Positions 1 to 6,597 of a stretch of DNA of 9,513 bases are shown here, in pieces; the first letter of the stretch is position 1, and each line of letters begins with the position of its first letter. Location: positions 1 to 9,513 of the forward strand of contig CAMZFG010000019.1 in the NCBI GenBank assembly GCA_947306035.1, given 5' to 3'. The DNA is from an uncultured Clostridia bacterium. Its GTDB lineage: Bacteria > Bacillota > Clostridia > Oscillospirales > CAG-272. The notes under the pieces are model-generated. The model saw only the letters and a list, made by a program, of their open reading frames with translations, was not told the origin of the DNA and made no database searches. Both the position numbers and the translations under genes were made by a program.

Positions 1-47
1 GTCTCAACGGCGATATAGCGCATAAAGCGCGTCAGTACGGTATCCAT
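1..47 (-). CDS. pepT: Probable peptidase T (tripeptide aminopeptidase), N-terminal fragment cut by window edge
   Basis: Only the first 15 complete codons are inside the window. They read MDTVLTRFMRYIAVE and are followed by the first two bases of a probable Thr codon. This resembles the start of peptidase T (M20 family), which typically begins with a short helix followed by an RF-x-RY-x-x-x-(D/E)T pattern. Peptidase T is a cytoplasmic zinc enzyme that removes the N-terminal residue of tripeptides. The ATG lies 1 nt after the stop codon of the upstream M29 aminopeptidase on the same strand. I see no good Shine-Dalgarno sequence before it, so translation is probably coupled to that gene. A companion peptide-degrading enzyme makes sense in this position. 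The call rests on a very short match, and another M20 peptidase is possible. Confidence 0.55.
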   Translation of the reverse strand, partial: MDTVLTRFMRYIAVE

Positions 48-48
48 A

Positions 49-1281
49 TCAAAACGCCCAGGTGCCGTCGCGGAAGATGGCAACGCGGCGGCCGTCGCGG
101 GTGACGCCCGTGATGGAGAGATCGCGGGTGCCGATCATGAAGTCGACGTGGATCATGGAGTCGTTGATGCCTTTTTTGTAGCACTCCTCGGTGGTGTACT
201 GATCGTAGTCGACCAGCGTGTTGGTAAAGCCCATGCCGAGCGCCAGGTGGCAGGCGGCGTTCTCGTCGAACAGCGTGTTGTAGAACAAAAGGCCCGAGAG
301 GTTGACGGGGCTCTCGTAAGGCACCAGGGCGCATTCGCCGAGGCAGGCGGCGCCCTCGTCCATGGCGATCATCTGCTTTAAGAGTTCCTCACCCTTTTCG
401 GCGTGCACCTCCACGGCGCGGCCGTTTTCAAACCGTACCGAGAAGTTTTCGATCAGTTCGCCGCGATAGGAGAGCGGTTTGGAGGCGTAGACGACGCCCT
501 CGGCCACGCCCTTTTCGGGGGAGATGAACACCTCTTCGGAGGGGATGTTGGGGTTGTACTCGATATTTGAGCCGAGCGCCCTCTCCGACCCGCCGAGAAA
601 GCGGGTGCCCTTCAGCAGACCGACGCGAAAATCGGTACCGTTGGCGGCCTTATACTCCAGCGTTTGCAGATCGAGCCCGTTGAGATAGGCGCAGCGATCG
701 GCCAGATCCTTGTTGTGCGCTTCCCATGCCGCCACGGCGTCGCCGCCCTCTTCGACGCGGGAGGTGAAGAGAATGTTCTGCCACAGTTTTTCCACGGCGG
801 CGTTCTTTTTGAGGTCGGGGAACACCTTTTTGGCCCAGGCCGCGCCGGGCGCGGCGGCGATGCACCACTGATATTTGTTCTCCATCTGATCGCGGTAGGG
901 TTTGATGATCTGATAGCGGGCCTGGCTGGCGCGCGCCAGTTTTTTCTGATCCACGCCCTTCATGCCGTCGGGGTCGTCGGATTCCAGATAGATCATGACG
1001 GGCAGGGCGTCGACGCGGTGCTGCAGGCGGGCTTTTTCCCACTCTTCCATTTTGGAAAGAGAGGCCAGCGTCCGCTTCTGGATATCCAGTTTGTCCAGCG
1101 CCTGATACTCGAACTCCACGATGACGCGCGACGCGCCGCAGCGGTAGCACTCCTCGGCCACCATGCGGGCGAATTCCGCCTGCTCGACCGAGGCGTAGAT
1201 CATCACTTCCTGCCCCTTCTGCACGTGGCCGCCTTTAGCGGCGATCAGGCGGGCGTATTGCCGTAAGATCGTTTTTTTCAT
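49..1281 (-). CDS. M29-family metallo-aminopeptidase (AmpS/PepS/AmpT type)
   Basis: This 410-residue protein has the full length expected for M29 aminopeptidases, which are dimeric cytoplasmic exopeptidases that use two metal ions to release N-terminal residues from peptides. The N-terminal part (about 1-200) holds the family's opening pattern of KGQEV-x-I and then [16 protein letters not shown] (35-50). The C-terminal part carries the metal-site motifs. Visible candidate ligands are Glu249/Glu250 in NIPSEEVF, Glu316 in LGECALV, His345 in NAACHLALG, and His378 plus Asp380 in IHVDFMIGT. All expected ligands look intact. There is no signal peptide or membrane segment. The ATG at 1281 is preceded by AAAGGAG with an 8-nt gap, so the start is firm. 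It is transcribed away from the remA operon from its own promoter and is followed 1 nt later by a probable pepT. Substrate preference cannot be read from the sequence. Confidence 0.93.
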   Translation of the reverse strand: MKKTILRQYARLIAAKGGHVQKGQEVMIYASVEQAEFARMVAEECYRCGASRVIVEFEYQALDKLDIQKRTLASLSKMEEWEKARLQHRVDALPVMIYLESDDPDGMKGVDQKKLARASQARYQIIKPYRDQMENKYQWCIAAAPGAAWAKKVFPDLKKNAAVEKLWQNILFTSRVEEGGDAVAAWEAHNKDLADRCAYLNGLDLQTLEYKAANGTDFRVGLLKGTRFLGGSERALGSNIEYNPNIPSEEVFISPEKGVAEGVVYASKPLSYRGELIENFSVRFENGRAVEVHAEKGEELLKQMIAMDEGAACLGECALVPYESPVNLSGLLFYNTLFDENAACHLALGMGFTNTLVDYDQYTTEECYKKGINDSMIHVDFMIGTRDLSITGVTRDGRRVAIFRDGTWAF

Positions 1282-1289
1282 AGATAAAA

Positions 1290-1296
1290 CTCCTTT
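1290..1296 (-). promoter_or_regulatory. Ribosome binding site of the M29 aminopeptidase
   Basis: AAAGGAG on the minus strand lies 8 nt before the ATG at 1281-1279. It fixes the start codon of the aminopeptidase. Confidence 0.85.
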
Positions 1297-1310
1297 CGGT
1301 TTCTGTTTTC

Positions 1311-1339
1311 ATTCTAAAACGGCGGGCGGGGTTTGTCAA
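1311..1339 (-). promoter_or_regulatory. Sigma-A promoter for the M29 aminopeptidase operon
   Basis: On the minus strand a perfect -35 box TTGACA (1339-1334) is followed after exactly 17 nt by the -10 box TAGAAT (1316-1311), one base from consensus. Transcription should start near 1304, giving a leader of about 20-25 nt with the ribosome binding site inside it. The -35 box lies in the left arm of the inverted repeat at 1331-1379. Confidence 0.8.
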
Positions 1340-1379
1340 TGCGTTTTTTCAAGAAATCGGCGCCAAAAGATTGACAAAC
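1331..1379. repeat. Perfect 10-bp inverted repeat containing both divergent -35 boxes
   Basis: GTTTGTCAAT at 1331-1340 is the exact reverse complement of ATTGACAAAC at 1370-1379, with 29 bp between the arms and the centre near 1355. Each arm holds the TTGACA of one of the two divergent promoters plus four further matching bases (A before, AAC after). The extra identity goes beyond what two -35 boxes alone require. It could be an operator for a regulator acting on both promoters, or chance. No T-run follows, so it is not a terminator. Confidence 0.6.
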
Positions 1380-1399
1380 GAAAACGCAATGTGTATAAT
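1371..1399 (+). promoter_or_regulatory. Consensus sigma-A promoter for the remA-gmk-rpoZ operon
   Basis: TTGACA (1371-1376), a 17-nt spacer and TATAAT (1394-1399) match the vegetative sigma-factor consensus in every position. A second TATAAT overlaps it by one base at 1399-1404, but its 22-nt spacing to the -35 box is too long. Transcription should begin near 1405-1407, leaving a leader of about 40 nt before the remA ATG. A promoter this strong fits the housekeeping genes downstream. Confidence 0.88.
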
Positions 1400-1418
1400 A
1401 TAATCTGTATATCTATCC

Positions 1419-1432
1419 GTATGCCCGCATAC
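1419..1432 (+). repeat. Small dyad in the remA leader (possible operator or hairpin)
   Basis: GTATGC (1419-1424) and GCATAC (1427-1432) are perfect inverted repeats separated by CC. In RNA this could form a 5-bp stem with a 4-nt loop. It lies about 14-27 nt downstream of the predicted transcription start and ends two bases before the G-run of the remA ribosome binding site. A DNA operator or a weak RNA structure beside the ribosome binding site are both possible; neither is shown. Confidence 0.45.
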
Positions 1433-1434
1433 AC

Positions 1435-1442
1435 GGGGGAGG
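1435..1442 (+). promoter_or_regulatory. Ribosome binding site of remA
   Basis: GGGGGAGG lies 5 nt before the ATG at 1448. It decides this start over the longer open frame that opens at a GTG at 1391, inside the promoter. Confidence 0.85.
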
Positions 1443-1447
1443 TTCAC

Positions 1448-1723
1448 ATGAAATTCATCAATATCGGCTTCGGCAATATGGTGGCCGTCGACCGCATCGT
1501 GGCGCTGGTCAGCCCCGACTCGGCGCCGGTCAAGCGCCTGATCCAGGACGCCAAAGACGAGGGCCGCACCATTGACGTGACCTGCGGCCGTCGCACCCGC
1601 GCGGTCATCATCACCGACAGCGAGCACGTCATTCTTTCCGCCATTCAGGCCGAGACCATTGCCAACCGTCTGGACGACGGCGGCATGGACGACGAGGACG
1701 ACGAGGAGGAGACGGAGACATGA
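1448..1723 (+). CDS. remA: RemA-family DNA-binding regulatory protein (DUF370)
   Basis: The 91-residue product matches the RemA family closely. It opens with [20 protein letters not shown], continues with SPDSAPVKR (22-30), and has the invariant [19 protein letters not shown] block (47-64). In Bacillus subtilis RemA is a DNA-binding protein that activates biofilm matrix genes and osmoprotection genes. In Clostridia its targets are mostly unknown. The length is near the family norm of about 85-90 residues, with an acidic tail from about residue 75 ([11 protein letters not shown] at the end). The ATG at 1448 has a good ribosome binding site; the upstream extension to 1391 would start inside the promoter. 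Its stop overlaps the gmk start (ATGA). The GAG-rich tail codons also supply an AGGAGG (1704-1709) that can serve gmk. It is the first gene of the operon and may act on its own promoter region, which is inference only. Confidence 0.93.
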   Translation: MKFINIGFGNMVAVDRIVALVSPDSAPVKRLIQDAKDEGRTIDVTCGRRTRAVIITDSEHVILSAIQAETIANRLDDGGMDDEDDEEETET

Positions 1724-2331
1724 GCGCCGAAAAAGGTCTGCTCGTGGTGGTCTCCGGCCCCGCGGGCAGCGGCAAAGGCACGGTGCTGCCGAAGGTGATG
1801 GCAGCGGGCGGTTTTCGCTTTTCCGTCAGCGCCACGACCCGCGCCCCGCGCCCCGGCGAGGCGGACGGCGTCAATTACCACTACCTGACGCGCGAGGCCT
1901 TTGAGGCGCGTATCGCCGCCGGGGACATGCTGGAATACACCACCTATTGCGGCAATTATTACGGCACGCCGAAAAAGGAAGCCGAGGCGGTGCTGGCCAC
2001 CGGATGCAACCTGCTTCTCGAGATCGAAGTCGAGGGCGCGGCCAACGTCAAAAAGGCCTATCCCGACGCGCTGCTCATCATGCTGCTGCCGCCCTCGTTT
2101 GCCGTGGAAGAGGCGCGCCTGCGCGGCCGCGGCACCGAGAGCGAGGAGAAAATAAAAGCCCGCCTGGCGCAGGCACGGCACGAAGTGGAACAGGCGCCGC
2201 TGTACGATTACATCGTTTACAACCGCGACGGCGAAGCCGACCGGGCGGCGGAGGATATTCTCGCCATCGTGCGGGCCGAGCGCCTGCGCACGGTCAGAAA
2301 TCCCGACGCCGTACAAAACTATTTTGCTTGA
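1720..2331 (+). CDS. gmk: Guanylate kinase
   Basis: This 203-residue cytoplasmic kinase converts GMP and ATP to GDP and ADP, an essential step in guanine nucleotide synthesis and recycling. The P-loop is GPAGSGKGT (13-21); many homologues have GPSG at its start. The GMP-binding signature [11 protein letters not shown] follows at 37-47, and YYGTPK (80-85) and [13 protein letters not shown] (100-112) are the other family blocks. The lid carries Arg residues in RLRGRGTES (133-141). Length and motif order are normal for bacterial guanylate kinases. The start overlaps the remA stop by 4 bp (ATGA), with AGGAGG 10 nt upstream inside remA, so the two genes are translationally coupled. rpoZ follows after 32 nt. 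The same trio, remA-gmk-rpoZ, is conserved widely in Firmicutes. Confidence 0.97.
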   Translation: MSAEKGLLVVVSGPAGSGKGTVLPKVMAAGGFRFSVSATTRAPRPGEADGVNYHYLTREAFEARIAAGDMLEYTTYCGNYYGTPKKEAEAVLATGCNLLLEIEVEGAANVKKAYPDALLIMLLPPSFAVEEARLRGRGTESEEKIKARLAQARHEVEQAPLYDYIVYNRDGEADRAAEDILAIVRAERLRTVRNPDAVQNYFA

Positions 2332-2363
2332 AATCCATACCGAAAAAGGAGAAACGATACGCC

Positions 2364-2657
2364 ATGATCTACCCCACCATCGACCAACTCTCAAACAACC
2401 AATACAACCGCTATCAGTTAGCGCTGGCCACCGCCAAGTGCGCCCGCATGATCACGGACGAATACGTGCGGCAGCGCACCGCCGCCGAGAACGCGCTGAC
2501 CGCCACCAAAGAGGGCAACGGCATGCTGCTGAACATGATCGACCCCAAACTGGCCAATAACAAAGCGGTCAAAAACGCCATCGACGGCATCTGCAACGGC
2601 GAGTACGTCATCGTGGACGGGCCGGAGGAAGAAGAAGCGGAAGAAACCGCCGACTGA
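2364..2657 (+). CDS. rpoZ: RNA polymerase omega subunit
   Basis: The 97-residue product carries the omega signature NRYQLALATAKCARMI (15-30) and a later helix NKAVKNAIDGICNGEYVIV (66-84) that corresponds to the family's K-x-V-x-x-AI-x-x-I pattern. Omega is a small subunit that helps fold and assemble the beta-prime subunit of RNA polymerase. The protein ends in an acidic tail (EEEEAEETAD). The ATG at 2364 follows AAAAAGGAG (2343-2351) by 12 nt, a slightly long gap. No closer start is in frame. A much longer frame runs back into gmk but has no family similarity and is a shadow. The gene lies in its conserved place after gmk and is followed by a hairpin with a T-run before priA. Confidence 0.92.
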   Translation: MIYPTIDQLSNNQYNRYQLALATAKCARMITDEYVRQRTAAENALTATKEGNGMLLNMIDPKLANNKAVKNAIDGICNGEYVIVDGPEEEEAEETAD

Positions 2658-2664
2658 CAAACGC

Positions 2665-2688
2665 GGGGGGTCGACAGCCCCCCTTTTT
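2665..2688 (+). terminator. Intrinsic terminator-like hairpin or attenuator between rpoZ and priA
   Basis: GGGGGG (2665-2670) can pair with CCCCCC (2678-2683) around a 7-nt loop, followed directly by TTTTT (2684-2688). It begins 8 nt after the rpoZ stop. The stem is short but all G-C, and the T-run is short, so partial rather than complete termination is likely. I see no obvious new promoter between it and priA (56 nt in all), so read-through would be needed to express the downstream genes unless a promoter lies within rpoZ. Confidence 0.65.
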
Positions 2689-2713
2689 CGACTGCCGAAG
2701 AAAGGAGCGCGCC

Positions 2714-5164
2714 ATGCAAAAGGAATACGCCAAAGTCCGTCTGCTGGACGCTCCGCTGCAGGCAGACAAAGAATACGACTACCGGATCCCGCCGGAGTGG
2801 CGCGAACAGATCGTGCCGGGCAGCATCGTGGCGGTGCCGTTCGGCATGCGCAACTACAAACGCCAGGGGCTCGTGACCGCGCTGGCCGAGACGTCGGATC
2901 ACCCGCACGTCAAAAACGTCGCGGCGCCCGTCGATCCGCCGACCGTGCTCTCGGAAGAGATGCTGGGCCTTGTGGCGTATCTGCGTGAACATACCTTCTG
3001 CACCACCGGCGACGCGGTGCGGGCCATGATGCCTCCGCGGGCGCTGGGCGGCACCGAACTGTGCTACCGCGCCACCGATCTGACGCCCGCCGACGCGGGC
3101 CGCCTGCCGGAAGATCTGCTCGACGTGTACGCCTTTTTGCGGCAGGCGGGGCAGACCGGCCACGCCGCGCTGCGCGAACGCTTCGGTGCGGCGGTCGACG
3201 GCGTGCTCGACAAACTTTGCCGCCGCCGTCTGATCGAAAAAGAGCCGGTGCTCAAAACGGGGCGCGGCGTCAAAAAAGACACGCTGTTCCGCCTGACCGG
3301 CGAAAAACCGTCCGGCCGCATCGGCGAACGGCAAAAGGCCTTGCTCGATCTGCTCGCCGGGGGCGAACGCACCGCCGCGCAGCTGCGCGAGGCCGGCTTT
3401 ACCAAAGCGCAGTTCGACGCGCTGCTCAAAAAGGGACTGATCGCGGGAGAGACCGTCGAGGTGCGCCCGGGCGCGCTCCGACCCGGCGCCGCGTTCGGCG
3501 CGGCCCTGCCCGCCGATTTTACGCTCAACGAAGAACAGCAGGCCGCCTTTGACGCCGTGCGCGGACTGACGGCGGACGGCAAAGGGCACGGCGTGCTTTT
3601 ATACGGCGTGACCGGCAGCGGCAAAACGCCCGTGATGCTGCGCGTCATCGACGATACGCTCTCGCGCGGGCGCGGCGTCATCGTGCTGCTGCCCGAGATC
3701 GCATTGACGCCGCAGACGCTTTCCATTTTCTGTTCCCGCTACGGCGATCGCGTGGCCGTGATGCACTCCGGCCTGTCCGCCGCCGAACGGCTCGACGCCT
3801 ACTACCGGGCGCTGCGCGGCGAAGCGGATATCGTGGTGGGCACGCGCTCGGCGGTGTTCGCCCCCGTCAAAAACCTCGGCCTGATCGTGATGGACGAGGA
3901 ACAGGAGAACACCTATAAATCCGATCAGAATCCGAAATATCACGCCCGCGACGTGGCGCGCTACCGCACGGCCGCCAACAACGCGCTGCTGCTGCTTTGC
4001 TCGGCCACCCCGTCGCTGGAAAGTTATAAAAAAGCCAAAGAAGGGCGCTATACGCTGCTGACGCTCAAACATCGCCACGCCGGCGCGACGCTGCCGCGGG
4101 TGGTGGTGGCGGATATGCGTCTTGAACAGGGAGAGGGCGCGCTGTCGCCCCTCGGCGAGGAACTGAAAAAAACGCTGGTCTCCACGGTAGACGCCGGCGA
4201 GCAGGCGGTGCTGTTCCTCAACCGGCGCGGGTATCATCACGCCGTCGTCTGCCGCTCCTGCGGACAGGCGCTGACCTGCCCTTCCTGCTCCGTGTCGCTC
4301 ACCTATCACACCAAAGATAAAGAGTATCAAAGCGGCTACCTGATGTGCCATTTCTGCGGCCGTCGCCTGCCGCTGCCCGAAAAGTGCCCCGCCTGCGGTT
4401 CGACGCACCTCGGGCGCATGGGCTACGGCACCCAGCGGGTCGAGCAGGAACTCTCGGCGCTGCTGCCGGGCAAGACCGTGCTGCGCATGGACACGGACAC
4501 CACCGCGTCGCGCGCCGCCTACGACGAAATGCTCGGCGCCTTTCGCCGTCACGAGGCGGACGTGCTACTCGGTACGCAAATGGTCACCAAAGGGCACGAT
4601 TTTCCCGACGTGACGCTGGTGGGCGTGCTGATGGCAGACGCCTCGCTGTATCTGGACGATTACCGCGCGGCGGAGCGCACGTTTTCGCTGCTGACCCAGG
4701 TCATCGGCCGTTCCGGCCGTGCCGAAAAGCCGGGCGTGGCCGTCATTCAAACGAACAATCCCGACCACGAGGTCATCGGTCTTGCCTGCCGGCAGGACTA
4801 TGAAGCGTTCTATGAACGGGAGATCCGCCTGCGCCGCTCGCTGGTCTTTCCGCCGTTCTGCGACATCGTGCTGCTGACGCTGTCGCACCGCGAGGAAGCG
4901 CGCGTCATGCCCGCCGCGCTCAAACTGAAAGAGGTCATCGAAACGCTGTCGAAAACGGAGTTTTCCGGCGTCGGCATGATCCTGTACGGCCCGTTCCAGG
5001 AGCCCGTTTATCGGGCGGAGGGCCGTTACCGCGTGCGGCTGGTGGTCAAATGCGCCCTCAACAAGCAGACGCGGGCGCTCTTTGCCCGCGTGGCGGAACT
5101 CTATACCGCCGAAGACGCGCGGGGGCCGCTGCTGTCGCTCGACCCCAACCCCTCAAATCTGTAA
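2714..5164 (+). CDS. priA: Primosomal protein N', replication restart helicase PriA
   Basis: This 816-residue superfamily 2 helicase recognises stalled or broken forks and reloads the replicative helicase. An N-terminal DNA-binding domain (about 5-105, with VPFGMRNYKRQG at 41-52) is followed by a winged-helix region (roughly 120-265). The helicase core has Walker A GVTGSGKT (298-305), Walker B-like DEEQ (394-397), YHARDVARYR (409-418), SATPS (430-434), GTQMVTKGHDFP (620-631) and QVIGRSGR (662-669). The zinc-binding insert has all eight cysteines in four CxxC pairs: 513/516, 522/525, 545/548 and 558/561. Length is normal (usually 730-830). The Walker B box is usually DEEH in this family; here it is Gln. 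The start is set by AAGGAG 6 nt before the ATG. def follows after 24 nt. Confidence 0.97.
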   Translation: MQKEYAKVRLLDAPLQADKEYDYRIPPEWREQIVPGSIVAVPFGMRNYKRQGLVTALAETSDHPHVKNVAAPVDPPTVLSEEMLGLVAYLREHTFCTTGDAVRAMMPPRALGGTELCYRATDLTPADAGRLPEDLLDVYAFLRQAGQTGHAALRERFGAAVDGVLDKLCRRRLIEKEPVLKTGRGVKKDTLFRLTGEKPSGRIGERQKALLDLLAGGERTAAQLREAGFTKAQFDALLKKGLIAGETVEVRPGALRPGAAFGAALPADFTLNEEQQAAFDAVRGLTADGKGHGVLLYGVTGSGKTPVMLRVIDDTLSRGRGVIVLLPEIALTPQTLSIFCSRYGDRVAVMHSGLSAAERLDAYYRALRGEADIVVGTRSAVFAPVKNLGLIVMDEEQENTYKSDQNPKYHARDVARYRTAANNALLLLCSATPSLESYKKAKEGRYTLLTLKHRHAGATLPRVVVADMRLEQGEGALSPLGEELKKTLVSTVDAGEQAVLFLNRRGYHHAVVCRSCGQALTCPSCSVSLTYHTKDKEYQSGYLMCHFCGRRLPLPEKCPACGSTHLGRMGYGTQRVEQELSALLPGKTVLRMDTDTTASRAAYDEMLGAFRRHEADVLLGTQMVTKGHDFPDVTLVGVLMADASLYLDDYRAAERTFSLLTQVIGRSGRAEKPGVAVIQTNNPDHEVIGLACRQDYEAFYEREIRLRRSLVFPPFCDIVLLTLSHREEARVMPAALKLKEVIETLSKTEFSGVGMILYGPFQEPVYRAEGRYRVRLVVKCALNKQTRALFARVAELYTAEDARGPLLSLDPNPSNL

Positions 5165-5188
5165 AGCCCCGGATAAGGAGATACCGTT

Positions 5189-5653
5189 ATGGCAAAACTG
5201 CAAATACGAAAGATCGGCGACGACGTGCTGCGCAAAGTCTGCCGCCCCGTCGACGTCATCACGCCCCGCATCCTCACCCTGCTCGACGATATGACCGAGA
5301 CCATGCGCGCCGCAGACGGCTGCGGTCTGGCCGCGCCCCAGGTGGGCGTGCTGCGCCGCGTGGTCGTCATCGAGACGGAACCGGGAACGGTGTACGAACT
5401 CATCAATCCCAAGATCATCGCCACCGCCGGCGAACAGGAAGCCGCCGAGGGCTGTCTTTCCGTGCCCGGCCGCAGCGGCATCACGCGCCGCCCGAAATAC
5501 GTGACGGTGCGGGCGCTGAACCGCAACGGCGAAACGGTGGAGATCAGCGGCTCCGATCTGCTGGCGCGCGCCATTTGCCACGAACTGGATCACCTTGACG
5601 GCAAACTGTATATCGACTGCGCCGTGCGTATGCTGGGGGAGGACGAGGACTGA
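5189..5653 (+). CDS. def: Peptide deformylase
   Basis: This 154-residue metalloenzyme removes the formyl group from the N-terminal methionine of new proteins as they leave the ribosome. All three family motifs are intact: GCGLAAPQVG (44-53), EGCLS (87-91) with metal ligand Cys89, and HELDHLDG (131-138) with ligands His131 and His135 and catalytic Glu132. The short length without extra insertions fits the compact bacterial form. AAGGAG lies 8 nt before the ATG. The stop shares one base with the fmt start (TGATG), so production of the deformylase and the formylating enzyme is coupled. The last codons (GEDED) form a purine-rich GGGGGAGG at 5635-5642 that can act as the fmt ribosome binding site. 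Confidence 0.98.
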   Translation: MAKLQIRKIGDDVLRKVCRPVDVITPRILTLLDDMTETMRAADGCGLAAPQVGVLRRVVVIETEPGTVYELINPKIIATAGEQEAAEGCLSVPGRSGITRRPKYVTVRALNRNGETVEISGSDLLARAICHELDHLDGKLYIDCAVRMLGEDED

Positions 5654-6585
5654 TGCGCGTGGTATTCATGGGCACGCCCGATTTTGCCCTGTTCTCGCTC
5701 AAAGCGCTCGTGGAAGCGGGCGAGGACGTGGCGGGCGTGGTCACCCAGCCGGATAAACCGAAGGGCAGGGGTTACGCGCTGCTGCCGCCGCCCGTCAAGG
5801 TGTACGCGGAGGAGCGGGGCATTCCCGTGTTTCAGCCCGCGACGCTCAAAAACGGCGCGTTCGACGAAACGCTGCAAAAACTGGCGCCCGACGTGATCGT
5901 GGTGGCCGCTTACGGCAAGATACTGCCCGCGTCCGTGCTGCACATGCCGCCTTACGGGTGCGTCAACGTGCACGGGTCGCTGCTGCCGCGCTATCGGGGC
6001 GCTGCGCCCATGCAGCGAGCCATTCTCGACGGGTGCGCCGAAACGGGCGTGACCACCATGCTGATGGACGAGGGGCTCGACACCGGCGATATGCTGCTGA
6101 CGCGCGTCGTGCCCATCGGTGAAAACGATACTTTCGAGGATGTGCACGACCGCCTCGGCGCGGCGGGCGCGGCGCTGCTGCTCGAGACCCTGCGCGGGTT
6201 GGCAGACGGCTCCGTCAAACCGCACAAGCAGCCCGAAACGGGCGCAAGTTACGCCGCCAAGATCGAAAAGGCCGACTGCGAGCTGGATTTTGCGGCTCCG
6301 GCCCGCGCGGTGCACGACCGCATCCGCGCGCTGTCGCCCGTGCCGCTCGCCTTTACGCATACGCCGGACGGCAGACTGCTCAAAGTCTGGAAAAGCCGGG
6401 TCGGCACACGCAAAGCGGAGGGTAAAACGCCCGGTACCGTGGTGGCGCTGGACGGCGCCGTGACGGTGGCTTGCGGCGAGGGAACGGTGGATCTTCTCGG
6501 CCTTTTGCCGGAGGGCAAAGGGCGTATGAACGCCGTCGATTATATCAACGGCCGCCGCCTTTCTGTCGGCGACGTGCTGCGATAA
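5653..6585 (+). CDS. fmt: Methionyl-tRNA formyltransferase
   Basis: This 310-residue enzyme transfers a formyl group from 10-formyltetrahydrofolate to methionyl initiator tRNA, producing the substrate that deformylase later acts on. The N-terminal formyltransferase domain starts with MRVVFMGTPDFA and has TQPDKPKGRG (31-40, the loop that meets the tRNA acceptor stem). It also has the catalytic NVHGS block (Asn105, His107), the SLLPRYRGAAP signature (109-119) and the GLDTGDML loop (141-148) with the catalytic Asp. A C-terminal OB-fold tRNA-binding domain spans roughly 205-310. Length is typical. The start overlaps the def stop by one base. The next gene follows after 12 nt, with its ribosome binding site touching the fmt stop codon. 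Confidence 0.97.
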   Translation: MRVVFMGTPDFALFSLKALVEAGEDVAGVVTQPDKPKGRGYALLPPPVKVYAEERGIPVFQPATLKNGAFDETLQKLAPDVIVVAAYGKILPASVLHMPPYGCVNVHGSLLPRYRGAAPMQRAILDGCAETGVTTMLMDEGLDTGDMLLTRVVPIGENDTFEDVHDRLGAAGAALLLETLRGLADGSVKPHKQPETGASYAAKIEKADCELDFAAPARAVHDRIRALSPVPLAFTHTPDGRLLKVWKSRVGTRKAEGKTPGTVVALDGAVTVACGEGTVDLLGLLPEGKGRMNAVDYINGRRLSVGDVLR

Positions 6586-6597
6586 AGGAGTATTTTC

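Noticed and set aside
32..334. 100-codon minus-strand frame at the left edge
   Set aside because: It is an alternative frame of the aminopeptidase gene with Arg/His/Pro-rich composition and no family match.
1391..1447. Longer remA start at the GTG at 1391
   Set aside because: It lies just upstream of and overlaps the -10 box, so it would not be on the transcript. The ATG at 1448 has a strong ribosome binding site and matches the family start.
1282..1447. Possible riboswitch or small RNA in the divergent intergenic region
   Set aside because: Both promoters leave leaders of only about 20-45 nt, too short for a known riboswitch, and no T-box or terminator structure is seen.
1947..2363. Longer rpoZ reading frame starting within gmk
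   Set aside because: The extra 139 codons overlap gmk in another frame and have Arg-rich shadow composition. Omega similarity begins at the ATG at 2364.
1645..2394. 249-codon open frame on the minus strand across gmk
   Set aside because: It is antisense to gmk and the end of remA, has a Ser run from the remA acidic tail, and shows no domain.
2414..3589. 391-codon open frame on the minus strand across rpoZ and priA
   Set aside because: It is antisense to rpoZ and the start of priA. Composition and lack of motifs mark it as a shadow frame.
3599..4552. 317-codon open frame on the minus strand inside priA
   Set aside because: It is fully antisense to the helicase core of priA, which has all expected motifs in the plus frame.
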